Shown here piece after piece: positions 1-7,635 of a stretch of DNA of 34,784 bases; within the stretch, counting starts at the first letter, position 1, and every line of letters begins with the position of its first letter. Origin of the DNA: CAYXDO01 sp964463485 (lineage in GTDB: Bacteria > Myxococcota > Kuafuiibacteriia > Kuafuiibacteriales > Kuafuiibacteriaceae); NCBI GenBank assembly GCA_964463485.1, contig CAYXDO010000115.1:1-34784 (forward strand). Direction: 5' to 3'. The translations under genes were made by a program, and so were the position numbers. The notes under the pieces were generated by a model. The model was given only the letters and a program-made list of their open reading frames with translations. It was not told the DNA's origin and made no database searches.

Positions 1-195
1 TCAGACCTCAGACCTCAGACCTCAGACCTCAGACCTCAGACCTCAGACCTCAGACCTCAGACCTCAGACCTCAGACCTCAGACCTCAGACCTCAGACCTC
101 AGACCTCAGACCTCAGACCTCAGACCTCAGACCTCAGACCTCAGACCTCAGACCTCAGACCTCAGACCTCAGACCTCAGACCTCAGACCTCAGAC
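1..195. repeat. Heptamer tandem repeat (TCAGACC)n
   Basis: The unit TCAGACC is repeated 27 times without a visible mismatch from base 1 and ends with a partial TCAGAC at 190-195. The array runs off the left edge, so its true length is unknown. It carries no ORF of its own and ends only 4 bases before a parS-like palindrome. Such perfect short arrays often mark assembly breaks. Confidence 0.97.
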
Positions 196-198
196 GAG

Positions 199-214
199 TG
201 TTCCACGTGGAACG
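199..214. promoter_or_regulatory. parS-like ParB-binding site 1
   Basis: TGTTCCACGTGGAACG contains the perfect 14-bp palindrome GTTCCACGTGGAAC (200-213). It matches the conserved bacterial parS consensus TGTTNCACGTGNAACA at all but the last base. It lies just beyond the stop of the Rsm22-like gene. ParB/Spo0J binds such sites to load and segregate origin-proximal DNA. The match is read directly; binding is inferred. Confidence 0.82.
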
Positions 215-239
215 CGAGCAACAGGGAATTGGAGCGCGA

Positions 240-1355
240 TCAGAACTCCCTGATCACACGAAGCGCCGCTGAGTTGCTCATCCGTTCGCCGTCGCCCTTC
301 GGTGTCAGCTTCGACTCGTCCAATGTGACCACCGCGCCGGGCAACACCTGCCCGAGATACGCTTCGAGCGTTCGGTCTCGAGTCAACCCGACCAGGACGC
401 GCTCACCTTCGGTGCCGCACGTGCGAAGGACTCGCTTTCCGGGTCCGCTACGCCGAGACTCGAGGAGGCGCTGAGTACGGGAAGGGTCGGGGCTCTCGGA
501 AGAGACCGCGGCCGACTCAGCCAGTCGATCCAGAATCAGGAACGAGAAATGAACTTCCGAGTGCCTTCGGCGAGCGAGGTCGGCGACGCGGCGTCCGATC
601 GGGCCGAGGTGCAGGGGCCAAGTCAGGTGACACCAGTCGCCGTGATGAGTCAGCCGCGGGCAGGGCGCGGAATGTGTGCAGGGGGCGGTCACGCGGAGAA
701 GGCGAGCGGGGTGTTCGAGGAGCTCCGCGCGCAAGGTCGAGAGACTCCGGCCGCTCGAACGATCGCCGGGCTCCAATACGTAAATCCGGCCGCCGGGCCG
801 AAGCAATCGCGCGGTTTCGAGGACGACATCGAGCGGCCGCGTGGTGCGGGCGAGCTCGAGGAGGGAGTAGGGGAGGGCGACACACGCCGTCTCTCCGGTG
901 AGTTGACGTCGAAGAAACGCAGTTGCATCAGATTCCTCGGTCGTGACCATCCAGCCGGGCCTCGATTCGCCCAACCGTCTCGCGACTTCAAGGAGAGTCC
1001 GGGATCTATCGACCAAAGTGATTGAGCCGGTCCGTCCGAGGGTGCGAGCCGCGAAGCCAAACGGCCCGAGCCCCGAACCGAGCTCCACGAGAGGACCGTC
1101 TGGTGGTGGATACGCGGCGAGCAGCCGGAGCGCGAGGTGCAGAGTGCGGCTGCCGTAGGCGAGGCCGCGGACGGCCATTTCGTCCGGGTCGGGCGCAAAC
1201 GATGAACCATGCGTTTCGACGTATTCGTTCGAGAGTCGTTCGTAGGCGCTCGCCCAAGCCGCAAACGGGACATCAGACTCCTCGACGCCGAGCGCAGTGA
1301 GCAGCGCGTGTTCGAAGTCTTCGAGGACGGTTTCGTGGGACTGTGTTCGACTCAT
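240..1355 (-). CDS. Rsm22-family SAM-dependent methyltransferase-like protein
   Basis: This 371-residue protein resembles the small-ribosomal-subunit Rsm22/METTL17 family, which is tied to ribosome maturation. The N-terminal WASAYERLSNEYVE stretch and a Tyr-Gly before a conserved helix fit the family. A Rossmann SAM motif, VELGSGLGPFGFAAR, lies at roughly residues 90-105. A Cys cluster of the form CTHSAPC followed by DWCH comes next, and a further Cys lies about 70 residues on (RTCG). This spacing matches the four-Cys iron-sulfur site described for METTL17. The ATG at 1353-1355 is the first start in frame. The gene sits between parS-like sites and reads toward the left repeat. Enzymatic activity of bacterial members is uncertain. 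Confidence 0.8.
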   Translation of the reverse strand: MSRTQSHETVLEDFEHALLTALGVEESDVPFAAWASAYERLSNEYVETHGSSFAPDPDEMAVRGLAYGSRTLHLALRLLAAYPPPDGPLVELGSGLGPFGFAARTLGRTGSITLVDRSRTLLEVARRLGESRPGWMVTTEESDATAFLRRQLTGETACVALPYSLLELARTTRPLDVVLETARLLRPGGRIYVLEPGDRSSGRSLSTLRAELLEHPARLLRVTAPCTHSAPCPRLTHHGDWCHLTWPLHLGPIGRRVADLARRRHSEVHFSFLILDRLAESAAVSSESPDPSRTQRLLESRRSGPGKRVLRTCGTEGERVLVGLTRDRTLEAYLGQVLPGAVVTLDESKLTPKGDGERMSNSAALRVIREF

Positions 1356-1489
1356 CGCGCGATCCAGCTCTGAGTGACCTTCCGGGGGATGGGCCGCGGT
1401 CGACTCACCAGGGATGGCCCCCTGCGCGAAGAGTGCGAGCGTCGCCAGCGTCGCGCTTCACGCTCCAACGGCGAAGCCGAATAACGAGA

Positions 1490-1505
1490 CGTTTCACGTG
1501 GAACG
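1490..1505. promoter_or_regulatory. parS-like ParB-binding site 2
   Basis: The core GTTTCACGTGGAAC (1491-1504) agrees with the parS consensus GTTNCACGTGNAAC at every fixed position. It is about 135 bp upstream of the Rsm22-like start. It is the second of three sites inside 1.54 kb. Confidence 0.82.
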
Positions 1506-1721
1506 CCACCCGCCGCACGCAGTCTGGACCCGCGCAGCGGCGCCCGGGGCGCGGGGCCTCTGAACGGACTTCCGGGGATGATTTGCAGTCGACTCACCGC
1601 GAGACCTCGGCAGCTCATCTGAGGCGTGGGCTCGGGCGCTCGTGAAACGTCGCAGACCGCGACGTTCCGAATGCCGGATTTGAGTAGCGAGCTCGGGCGT
1701 CGCGTGTCGCGTGTGCGGGGG

Positions 1722-1737
1722 CGTTCCACGTGAAACG
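1722..1737. promoter_or_regulatory. parS-like ParB-binding site 3
   Basis: The core GTTCCACGTGAAAC (1723-1736) is the classical parS arrangement with one asymmetric position. It lies about 75 bp beyond the stop of the basic coiled-coil protein gene. Three such 14-mers this close together are not expected by chance. Confidence 0.84.
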
Positions 1738-1812
1738 TTCGGCCTGAATTGGCACAGACTCCGACTTCCGAGTTGGCTTCGGGCACAACCGTCCATGAAT
1801 GACTTCTTTTTT

Positions 1813-2505
1813 TCAGTCGGACTCTCTCTTGCGTGATTTCGCCTGTCTCGCCTTCTTCGTGCCTCTTGGAACGAAGAGCCGCCGCCGTGTCGGCCGTTGA
1901 GTCTGAGCTCTGCGCCTTCGACTTCGCGTGGATCTCCTGGACTCGCTGGGCTTTATCTTCGCGGGCGGACCACGGAGTCGTTTGGACGCGGTGGCCGTGA
2001 CCTTCGTCGGTACCGTGCGGGATGATCGCTTCGATTCCTTGGCCTCGGCCTTCGCGGCGGCTCGCTTTCTTCGAGTCTTGGGCGCTGCCCGCTCCGGAAC
2101 CTGTCGTCGTCCGGCTGCTCCTTCCTTCCGTTCCGACCGCGTCTGCTTGGGTTCGAACGTCGAGACTCTCGGGCCCTGGTCCGAGGTTTTCTTCTCCACG
2201 CGGGCCCCTGACGTGCGCTCCACGTAGGCCTGGACGCGTTCCTCTGCGTTCTTGGGTGGTCGGCCTGGGCCCCCCGGAACCCATCGCCCAACCCGCGTCC
2301 GCGACCGTCGGGCCCGTTGCTGCTCGGTCCGGCGAATTACTTGTCCGAGCGACCTGACTTCGCCCTCCAAGGCCTCGAGACCCTTCTTGTGGTCCGCTTC
2401 GATCTGAACGATCTCACGACGGAGGTGCTGGGCGAGCTGGAAGGCGAGCTCCTCGGCGAGAAGCGCCGCGTATTCGCCGATGCGGTTTTTTCGCGGACGA
2501 GGCAT
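1813..2505 (-). CDS. Lys/Arg-rich coiled-coil protein with AT-hook-like motif
   Basis: I do not recognise a named family. The 230-residue product begins with a predicted helical coiled-coil of about 70 residues. A motif VPGGPGRPPKNAEERV follows at about residues 75-90; its GRP core is like an AT-hook. A long tail then runs to the C terminus, very rich in Lys, Arg, Ala and Ser, like histone-H1-type tails. Such composition usually means DNA or RNA binding. The ATG at 2503-2505 is the first in frame; no strong ribosome-binding site is seen. The gene lies next to three parS-like sites, so a nucleoid or segregation role is possible, but that is inference. The opposite-frame ORFs here look like shadows. 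Confidence 0.62.
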   Translation of the reverse strand: MPRPRKNRIGEYAALLAEELAFQLAQHLRREIVQIEADHKKGLEALEGEVRSLGQVIRRTEQQRARRSRTRVGRWVPGGPGRPPKNAEERVQAYVERTSGARVEKKTSDQGPRVSTFEPKQTRSERKEGAAGRRQVPERAAPKTRRKRAAAKAEAKESKRSSRTVPTKVTATASKRLRGPPAKIKPSESRRSTRSRRRRAQTQRPTRRRLFVPRGTKKARQAKSRKRESD

Positions 2506-2799
2506 CCGGCGACATCGTGCCGCCCTTGGCCGCGGGCGTCAAAGATCCGGTTCGATGCGGGTCAAATGTCCGCCGCGCGGTTGGTTCCTTGGGCTCGTCG
2601 GAGGATCTGCGGATCGGGTATGGGGACGGCACGAAGTCCTTGCAGAACCGCGAGTTCGACCGGCGGCACGATAGGCGTGCCCAATGTTTCACGTCAAGAG
2701 TGGCTCGTCGCGGGAACGAACATCAGGGCAGGGACACGGACTTTTGGGGTCAGGACTCAGTGCTTCCGTAGAAGGAATCGGAATGCCGCAATCAGTCAG
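2506..2799. other. Intergenic stretch, no gene seen
   Basis: No supported coding sequence is seen on either strand. A half parS-like match (TGTTTCACGT, 2685-2694) is present, but the second arm is missing. The stretch should contain the promoter of the basic protein gene and the end of the surface-protein transcript; no clear terminator hairpin or promoter boxes were found. Confidence 0.5.
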
Positions 2800-4662
2800 C
2801 TAGGGTGCCGCAGGCTCGGCAGGCGCTTCGAGGGTCAGGCCGGAAACGGCTGCGCCAGCGGCCACCTGGACGCCGTCGAGGCTGCTGATGCCAAACTCGT
2901 TGGCGGCTCGAACGGTGTATACACCCGCCGCCAAGGGCGCGAGCCGAAACTCACCTGACTCATCGGTTCCGCTAGCGGCGGCGACTGCGCCGTTGAGGGT
3001 CGCGAAGACGTGGTACGAACCTTCGGCCCCGAGCACCCTCCCCGCGATCGAAGCGCCCGGTTCGAGCTCGATGATCACATCGCTCGTGGTTTGTCCTTGT
3101 GTCACCAACACGTTCTCCACCTTGCCCTCGAGATAGCCGTCCGCAGAGATCCGAACCGTGTAGGCGCCGCCGAGCAACTCTCCGAGCTCGAAGGACCCCG
3201 AGAGGCTCACCGCGCCCCCCGAGCTGGAGAGAGGGCCGGTGAGTTGGTAGCCATATTTGGTCACCGGAGCGTGTGTGCGCGCGTTTCGAATCCACCCGAG
3301 GATTCGACCCGAGGGCTCGAGGCGATAAGTGTGCTCGCCCGACAAGTCTGTTTCCTCGATCTCGAAGACCGGGTGCTCGTGGTGAGTCACCGTCACTTGC
3401 CACGGTCCGGTCCGCTCGAGCCCATCCACCGAGAATCGGCCCTCTCCGTCCGTCTCTGCACGCGCCAACGCGGTTCGATCGGAGGTCACCTCCACCACCG
3501 CCCGGCTCGCCGGGCGACCGTCGGCCGAAAGTACCCGACCAGAGAGCGTGGCGGACGGCTCGAGCAAGATCTCCACCGGCGTGTCCTTGCCCTCGATCAC
3601 CTGGTGACGATGCCGGGCTCTCCGGTAGCCTTTGGCTTCGGCCGACAGGACGACCCGGCTCGGCGAGGGCGTCTCGAGCGAAAAGGCTCCGTTGGCGTCG
3701 GTCAACACGCCCCGCGGCACCGCCGGCGTGTCCTCCTCGTCGAGCCGGGCTGCGAAAAAACGGCCTTCTTCCGAATCCGAGAACTCCAGCAACACACGGG
3801 CGCCAGCCACGGGCCCAAAGGCGTCCTTGACCACCCCGGCGAGGCGGCGGCCCGTCGAAAGACGGATCTCGACCCGCCGAACGGGCTCTGTCGCGCCCTC
3901 CACATCTACCGTCTTTGGCGAGTGGCCGGGCGCTTCGACGTGCACTTGAAGCTCCTCCGCAGGCACCGGATCCAATACGAACTGCCCGTCTTCGCCCGTG
4001 ACCGCGACCGGAGAAGGTGCGAGCACGCCGTGCGAGATGAGCAGGCCCACGCGCGCCTTCGGCACGGCCCTTCCAGCCGTGTCGATCACGCGCCCCTCGA
4101 TCGTCCCCGCGCGGTCCAGCGCGAAATCGAACCCCTCATCGTCCTCCACGGCCGAGAATTTTCGAAATTCGCCCCGATTTGGCAGGTAGCCCACCGCGAT
4201 CGCTTCAACTTCCCAATTCCCCGGCGGAATGCCGACGAGCGCATACGTTCCGTCCGCCTGCGTCGTGAACCCAAGCCATCCCTCGGAGTCCGCGCTCAAC
4301 AGCTTCGGCTCGCCATACGTCGGTCGAACGCGAACCAACGCGCCCCCGATCCCCCTCTCCGTGCCCGCCGCGTACACGCGTCCCAAGATCCGAATCTTGG
4401 CGAACGGATGTTCGGCAGAAACACCTATGTTTTCCGCAGATTTAGCCTTTGACCCGACTTGGCCAAATAGGGTTTTAGATAATCTATCTAACCCTGATTT
4501 TGGTGGATCGGCGGAGATCTCGGAAATGCCCTGGCCAATTCCGTAAACCCGTAGACGATCGACGGCCCAGAACACCAACGCCGCAATCAACGCAAGCCCC
4601 AATAACGCGACCCCAGTCGCGAGGGTCACCGCCCGACGGTTCGAGGTGCTTCGCTCGGCCAT
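2800..4662 (-). CDS. Membrane-anchored protein with multiple carboxypeptidase-regulatory-like domains
   Basis: The 620-residue protein has one N-terminal membrane segment at about residues 15-35 (VTLATGVALLGLALIAALVF). A charged linker follows, then about six successive beta-sandwich repeats of the CarboxypepD_reg type. Each repeat has the family pattern of I-x-G-x-V followed by G-A-x-V and then F-x-L/G-L-x-P-G-x-Y-x-V; examples are GRVIDTAGRAVPKARV and GRVLSADGRPASRAVV. Such proteins usually display domains outside the inner membrane, and no enzymatic site is visible. The linker coded at about 4440-4510 is notably AT-rich compared with the rest of the gene and includes an imperfect hairpin. 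It lies 173 bp downstream of a PEGA-tailed kinase on the same strand and may belong to the same unit. Confidence 0.85.
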   Translation of the reverse strand: MAERSTSNRRAVTLATGVALLGLALIAALVFWAVDRLRVYGIGQGISEISADPPKSGLDRLSKTLFGQVGSKAKSAENIGVSAEHPFAKIRILGRVYAAGTERGIGGALVRVRPTYGEPKLLSADSEGWLGFTTQADGTYALVGIPPGNWEVEAIAVGYLPNRGEFRKFSAVEDDEGFDFALDRAGTIEGRVIDTAGRAVPKARVGLLISHGVLAPSPVAVTGEDGQFVLDPVPAEELQVHVEAPGHSPKTVDVEGATEPVRRVEIRLSTGRRLAGVVKDAFGPVAGARVLLEFSDSEEGRFFAARLDEEDTPAVPRGVLTDANGAFSLETPSPSRVVLSAEAKGYRRARHRHQVIEGKDTPVEILLEPSATLSGRVLSADGRPASRAVVEVTSDRTALARAETDGEGRFSVDGLERTGPWQVTVTHHEHPVFEIEETDLSGEHTYRLEPSGRILGWIRNARTHAPVTKYGYQLTGPLSSSGGAVSLSGSFELGELLGGAYTVRISADGYLEGKVENVLVTQGQTTSDVIIELEPGASIAGRVLGAEGSYHVFATLNGAVAAASGTDESGEFRLAPLAAGVYTVRAANEFGISSLDGVQVAAGAAVSGLTLEAPAEPAAP

Positions 4663-4835
4663 GCTCGCTGAAACGTCCGATACCCAACCACGGCTTCCGT
4701 GGCGGTTCCATCGTATGACGCGCCGTCCACCCGAGCAAGCAAGAGGCTTGCGCAGCGCTGCAGGCCCACGAACTCATAGGTACAGGCCCTCCGTGTCCTC
4801 ATCGTCGAGAAATTCCGAGGGACGAGGATTTAGGC

Positions 4836-6266
4836 TTACTTAGGTTCCAACCGCAGCTCCACCGTCCGCGACTCCCCCGGATGAATCTCGACCTCGACAG
4901 TCTGCCGGTCGCCCCGCATGAACCCCACGATGCGATGTCGACCCGGGAGCACAGCGATGTTGGTCACCGGCGCCGGCCCCATCCGCCGCCCCCCCACCGT
5001 GACCTCCACCCCCGGCTCTGATGACCGAATCGTCAAGTAACCATAACTACTCGATACTCGTTGCTTTGTTCCTAGCAAAATCCCCATGGACACCCCGATC
5101 ACGACGATCGCCAGGAGCACCATGGTGAACCAACCCTGACTCGAAAACGCGCTCGACAGGACCGCCGAGACGCTCCGGTGGCGTCCCGCGGCGGTTCCTT
5201 CTCGCCGAGGCGGCGGCGCTGACGGCGTCGGCTTGGCGTCCACCAACTCGAAACCCGCCTCCTGAATTTGTCGGTGCTGGCTCGGATTCCGCCAGGCCCG
5301 CCCGAGCGCCACGTCACGCCGCGCGAGCTCCTCCTCGAAAATTTGCGACATCCACTCCGACAACTCGTCCTTCGCTTTCTCCGGAGAGCGGGCGTCGAAG
5401 CGCAAGAGAGCCTCCCGCATGAGCTGCGCGTTCGTGTACCGAAACGCGGGTCGACGGCGAAGCGCCCGCCACGCAATGAACGAGAGCACCCAAGGCAGAT
5501 CCGTCTTCACCGACTTCGGAAAAGGCACCCTGCAGGCCATGACGGCCTTCACCGTTTCGTACTCGGCCCCGCGATAAAAAAGTCGCTCCTCTGTGAGCAT
5601 CTCCCAGAGCACCACGCCGACTGAGAACACGTCGGCGCGCTGATCGAGCTCTTTGAAGTCGACCTGCTCTGGCGACATGTACGCGTACTTGCCTTTCAGC
5701 ACGCCGGCCCGCGTTCGTGAAAGCTGCGCGGCCGCCTTGGCCATTCCGAAATCCAGCAGCTTCACACAACCGTCGAACCCGACGAGGATGTTTTGCGGAG
5801 ACACGTCGCGGTGCACGACGTGCAGCGGTCGCCCCTCGAACTCCGCCTCGTTGTACGCGTAGTGAAGCGCGTCCAACACCGCCGCCACGATCGTCACCAC
5901 GTGCTTGGGCGGAATCGAGAGCCCGCGCTCGAGGCACCGGTCGCGGAGCTGCCTCAGATCTCGCCCGAACACGAACTCCATCGCCAAGTAGTGCGTCCCG
6001 TCTTGGCGCCCAACCTCGTACAGCTCCGCGATGTTCTCGTGTTTGAGACAACTCGCGATCCGAGCCTCCTCCATCAACATCGGGATGACGTCTTCGTCGT
6101 CGACGAGGTCTCCTCGAATCGTCTTCACGACGGCCGTTCGCTCGTAACCTCGCGCCCCGAACTCCTGGGCGAGCCAGATGTCCGCCATGCCTCCGACCGC
6201 GATGCGCTTGATCAAGCGATAGCGGCCGACGCGGCCGAGATTCGAGATCGCGAGATCGGAGGTCAT
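4836..6266 (-). CDS. Transmembrane Ser/Thr protein kinase with PEGA tail
   Basis: This is a Hanks-type (PknB-like) kinase of 476 residues. The glycine loop AVGGMADIW lies at about 23-31, the ATP-binding Lys is K48 (TAVVKTI), the catalytic loop is HRDVSPQN (152-159) and the metal-binding DFG is at 172-174. SPEQ stands for the APE motif. A single membrane helix lies at about 379-399. A PEGA domain (about 409-476) follows outside the membrane and ends the protein. All catalytic residues are present, so it should be active. The ATG at 6264-6266 was chosen because it overlaps the TGA of RNase HII as ATGA; the frame stays open upstream only inside rnhB. The PEGA domain may sense the envelope, which is inference. 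Confidence 0.93.
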   Translation of the reverse strand: MTSDLAISNLGRVGRYRLIKRIAVGGMADIWLAQEFGARGYERTAVVKTIRGDLVDDEDVIPMLMEEARIASCLKHENIAELYEVGRQDGTHYLAMEFVFGRDLRQLRDRCLERGLSIPPKHVVTIVAAVLDALHYAYNEAEFEGRPLHVVHRDVSPQNILVGFDGCVKLLDFGMAKAAAQLSRTRAGVLKGKYAYMSPEQVDFKELDQRADVFSVGVVLWEMLTEERLFYRGAEYETVKAVMACRVPFPKSVKTDLPWVLSFIAWRALRRRPAFRYTNAQLMREALLRFDARSPEKAKDELSEWMSQIFEEELARRDVALGRAWRNPSQHRQIQEAGFELVDAKPTPSAPPPRREGTAAGRHRSVSAVLSSAFSSQGWFTMVLLAIVVIGVSMGILLGTKQRVSSSYGYLTIRSSEPGVEVTVGGRRMGPAPVTNIAVLPGRHRIVGFMRGDRQTVEVEIHPGESRTVELRLEPK

Positions 6267-6949
6267 GAGGAAAACAGCTCTCGCTGGTCGGGCGGGCCGC
6301 CGCTCGCCTCGCGCACCGGCTCGAAGCTCCGGCGGTGGATCGGGCACGCGCCGAAGCGGGCCAAAGCCTTCTTGTGGGCCGCGGTCCCGTATCCTTTGTG
6401 CTGCTCGAATCCGTACTCCGGATAACGCTCGGCGGCTTTGGTCATCAGCGCGTCTCTGGTGACCTTGGCGAGGATCGAGGCCGCGGCGATCGAAATCGAC
6501 TTCGCATCACCTTTGATGATCGCTCTCTGGGGTCTCGCCAAAGCCAGCGTGCGCGCGTCGAGGAGCAGATATTCGAGCGGTCCCAACTTGGCTTCGACCG
6601 CGAGGAGGGCCCGCTCCATCGCCAACAGGCCGGCGCGTCGGATGTTGAGCGTGTCGATCTCTTCGACGGACGCTTCGGCCACCTCGGAGGCGAGCGCCGC
6701 CTCCTTGATGAGCGCCGCAAGCTCCGTTCGCTTCTTGGCCGAGAGCTGCTTGGAGTCGAACACGCCGATGAGGGCGTCGGTGGCTTCGGGAGCGACGACG
6801 ACACACGCGGCCATGACCGGGCCCGCCCACGGTCCGGCGCCGGCTTCGTCGAGCCCGCCGACGCGCGTGAGACCACGAGCCCACAGCGCGCGCTCTTCCT
6901 CGAGCAACGCATGGTGGCGAGCCCACAGTTGCTCCTTACGAGTTGCCAT
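6263..6949 (-). CDS. rnhB: Ribonuclease HII
   Basis: This enzyme cleaves the RNA strand of RNA-DNA hybrids and removes misincorporated ribonucleotides. The signature GLDEAGAGPWAGPV near the N terminus carries the DE of the active site. The later parts AIIKGDAKSISIAAASILAKVTRD and EYGFEQHKGYGTAAHK match the family's KGD, ASILAKV and KGYGT-x-x-H blocks. The length is 228 residues, normal for the family. The ATG at 6947-6949 is preferred over a TTG at 7001-7003. The gene is followed by an ATGA overlap with a Ser/Thr kinase, an unusual partner for rnhB. Its start codon shares the four bases CATG with the divergent YkgJ-type gene. Confidence 0.95.
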   Translation of the reverse strand: MATRKEQLWARHHALLEEERALWARGLTRVGGLDEAGAGPWAGPVMAACVVVAPEATDALIGVFDSKQLSAKKRTELAALIKEAALASEVAEASVEEIDTLNIRRAGLLAMERALLAVEAKLGPLEYLLLDARTLALARPQRAIIKGDAKSISIAAASILAKVTRDALMTKAAERYPEYGFEQHKGYGTAAHKKALARFGACPIHRRSFEPVREASGGPPDQRELFSS

Positions 6950-7568
6950 GGGCCAGCTTCCCAAAAAAGAACGGATTTGGGGACTGCTGCTCGCCGGATC
7001 CAAAAACGGCTTGGCCGCCGGGTTCGGGTTCGGCTACCGCTCCGACGTGGCCGAACCGTCGAACGTCGTGCCGTTGCCGGTGGTCGATCGACGCCCTCGC
7101 CCGCTCGATCTGTCGGCGGGCCGACGCTTTGCTTGCAAGCGATCTGGGCGCTGCTGCCGCCAGGACGGATCGGTCTTCGTGACCGACGAGGAGCTCGAGG
7201 GCATGGCCGAAATGCTCGGCCTGACGCCCCACGAGTTCCGCGCGAAGTATCGAGTTCGCCGTGACCCACGGAGCCAAATGCGTTTCTTCGACGCCGAGAA
7301 CGGTCGAGGCTGTCCGCTGCTCACCCAGGAAGGCCGGTGCTCCGTTCACGAACGAAAGCCCGCCCAGTGCTCGAGCTGGCCGTTTTGGCCGGAGATGATC
7401 GACGACGAGGCCGAGTGGGTGAGCGCCAAGAAGATGTGCCCAGGCATGGATGTCGACGACGGCCACCTTTACTCCCAGAAAGAGATTTCGGACATCCGGG
7501 CGCTTGCCAAGGGCACTGCCGACGCGAGCCGACCTTTCGACGGCGGCGAGCGATCTCCGCAGCGCTAA
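6948..7568 (+). CDS. YkgJ-type cysteine-cluster protein
   Basis: The 206-residue product belongs to the YkgJ family of proteins with a conserved zinc- or iron-binding cysteine cluster. The visible cluster runs FACKRSGRCCRQDG, then RGCPLLTQEGRCSVHERKPAQCSSWPFWP, then KKMCPGM. The family order C-x(5-7)-CC...C...C...C...C is kept. Exact function is unknown for most members. The ATG at 6948-6950 is the likely start because the cluster begins near residue 60 and the protein needs the leading segment; no good ribosome-binding site is visible. The start overlaps that of divergent rnhB, so the two genes must share promoter space inside each other's coding ends, or one start lies further downstream. 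Confidence 0.8.
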   Translation: MGQLPKKERIWGLLLAGSKNGLAAGFGFGYRSDVAEPSNVVPLPVVDRRPRPLDLSAGRRFACKRSGRCCRQDGSVFVTDEELEGMAEMLGLTPHEFRAKYRVRRDPRSQMRFFDAENGRGCPLLTQEGRCSVHERKPAQCSSWPFWPEMIDDEAEWVSAKKMCPGMDVDDGHLYSQKEISDIRALAKGTADASRPFDGGERSPQR

Positions 7569-7635
7569 CGCGCCGAACGGATGGAGAGCGCGACGAGTTC
7601 TTGTTCGTACTTGCGCGCGCTCGCTACGAGTGCAG

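Larger units (their letters stand above)
1356..1812. other. Gene-free stretch with two parS-like sites
   Basis: No convincing gene is seen; the short ORFs here are arginine-rich and low-complexity in every frame. The stretch holds parS-like palindromes at 1491-1504 and 1723-1736. It also holds a degenerate direct repeat: about 1379-1413 and 1566-1600 both read roughly CTTCCGGGG-ATG...GTCGACTCACC. It separates the divergent Rsm22-like start from the 3' end of the basic protein gene and would contain the promoter of neither downstream coding frame except that of the Rsm22-like gene. Confidence 0.6.

Noticed and set aside
2685..2698. Fourth parS-like site
   Set aside because: Only the left arm TGTTTCACGT matches; the right arm is CAAG instead of GAAAC, so it is a half-site at most.
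3010..4452. 480-codon plus-strand ORF
   Set aside because: It is antisense to the surface protein with regulatory-like domains; no motif support.
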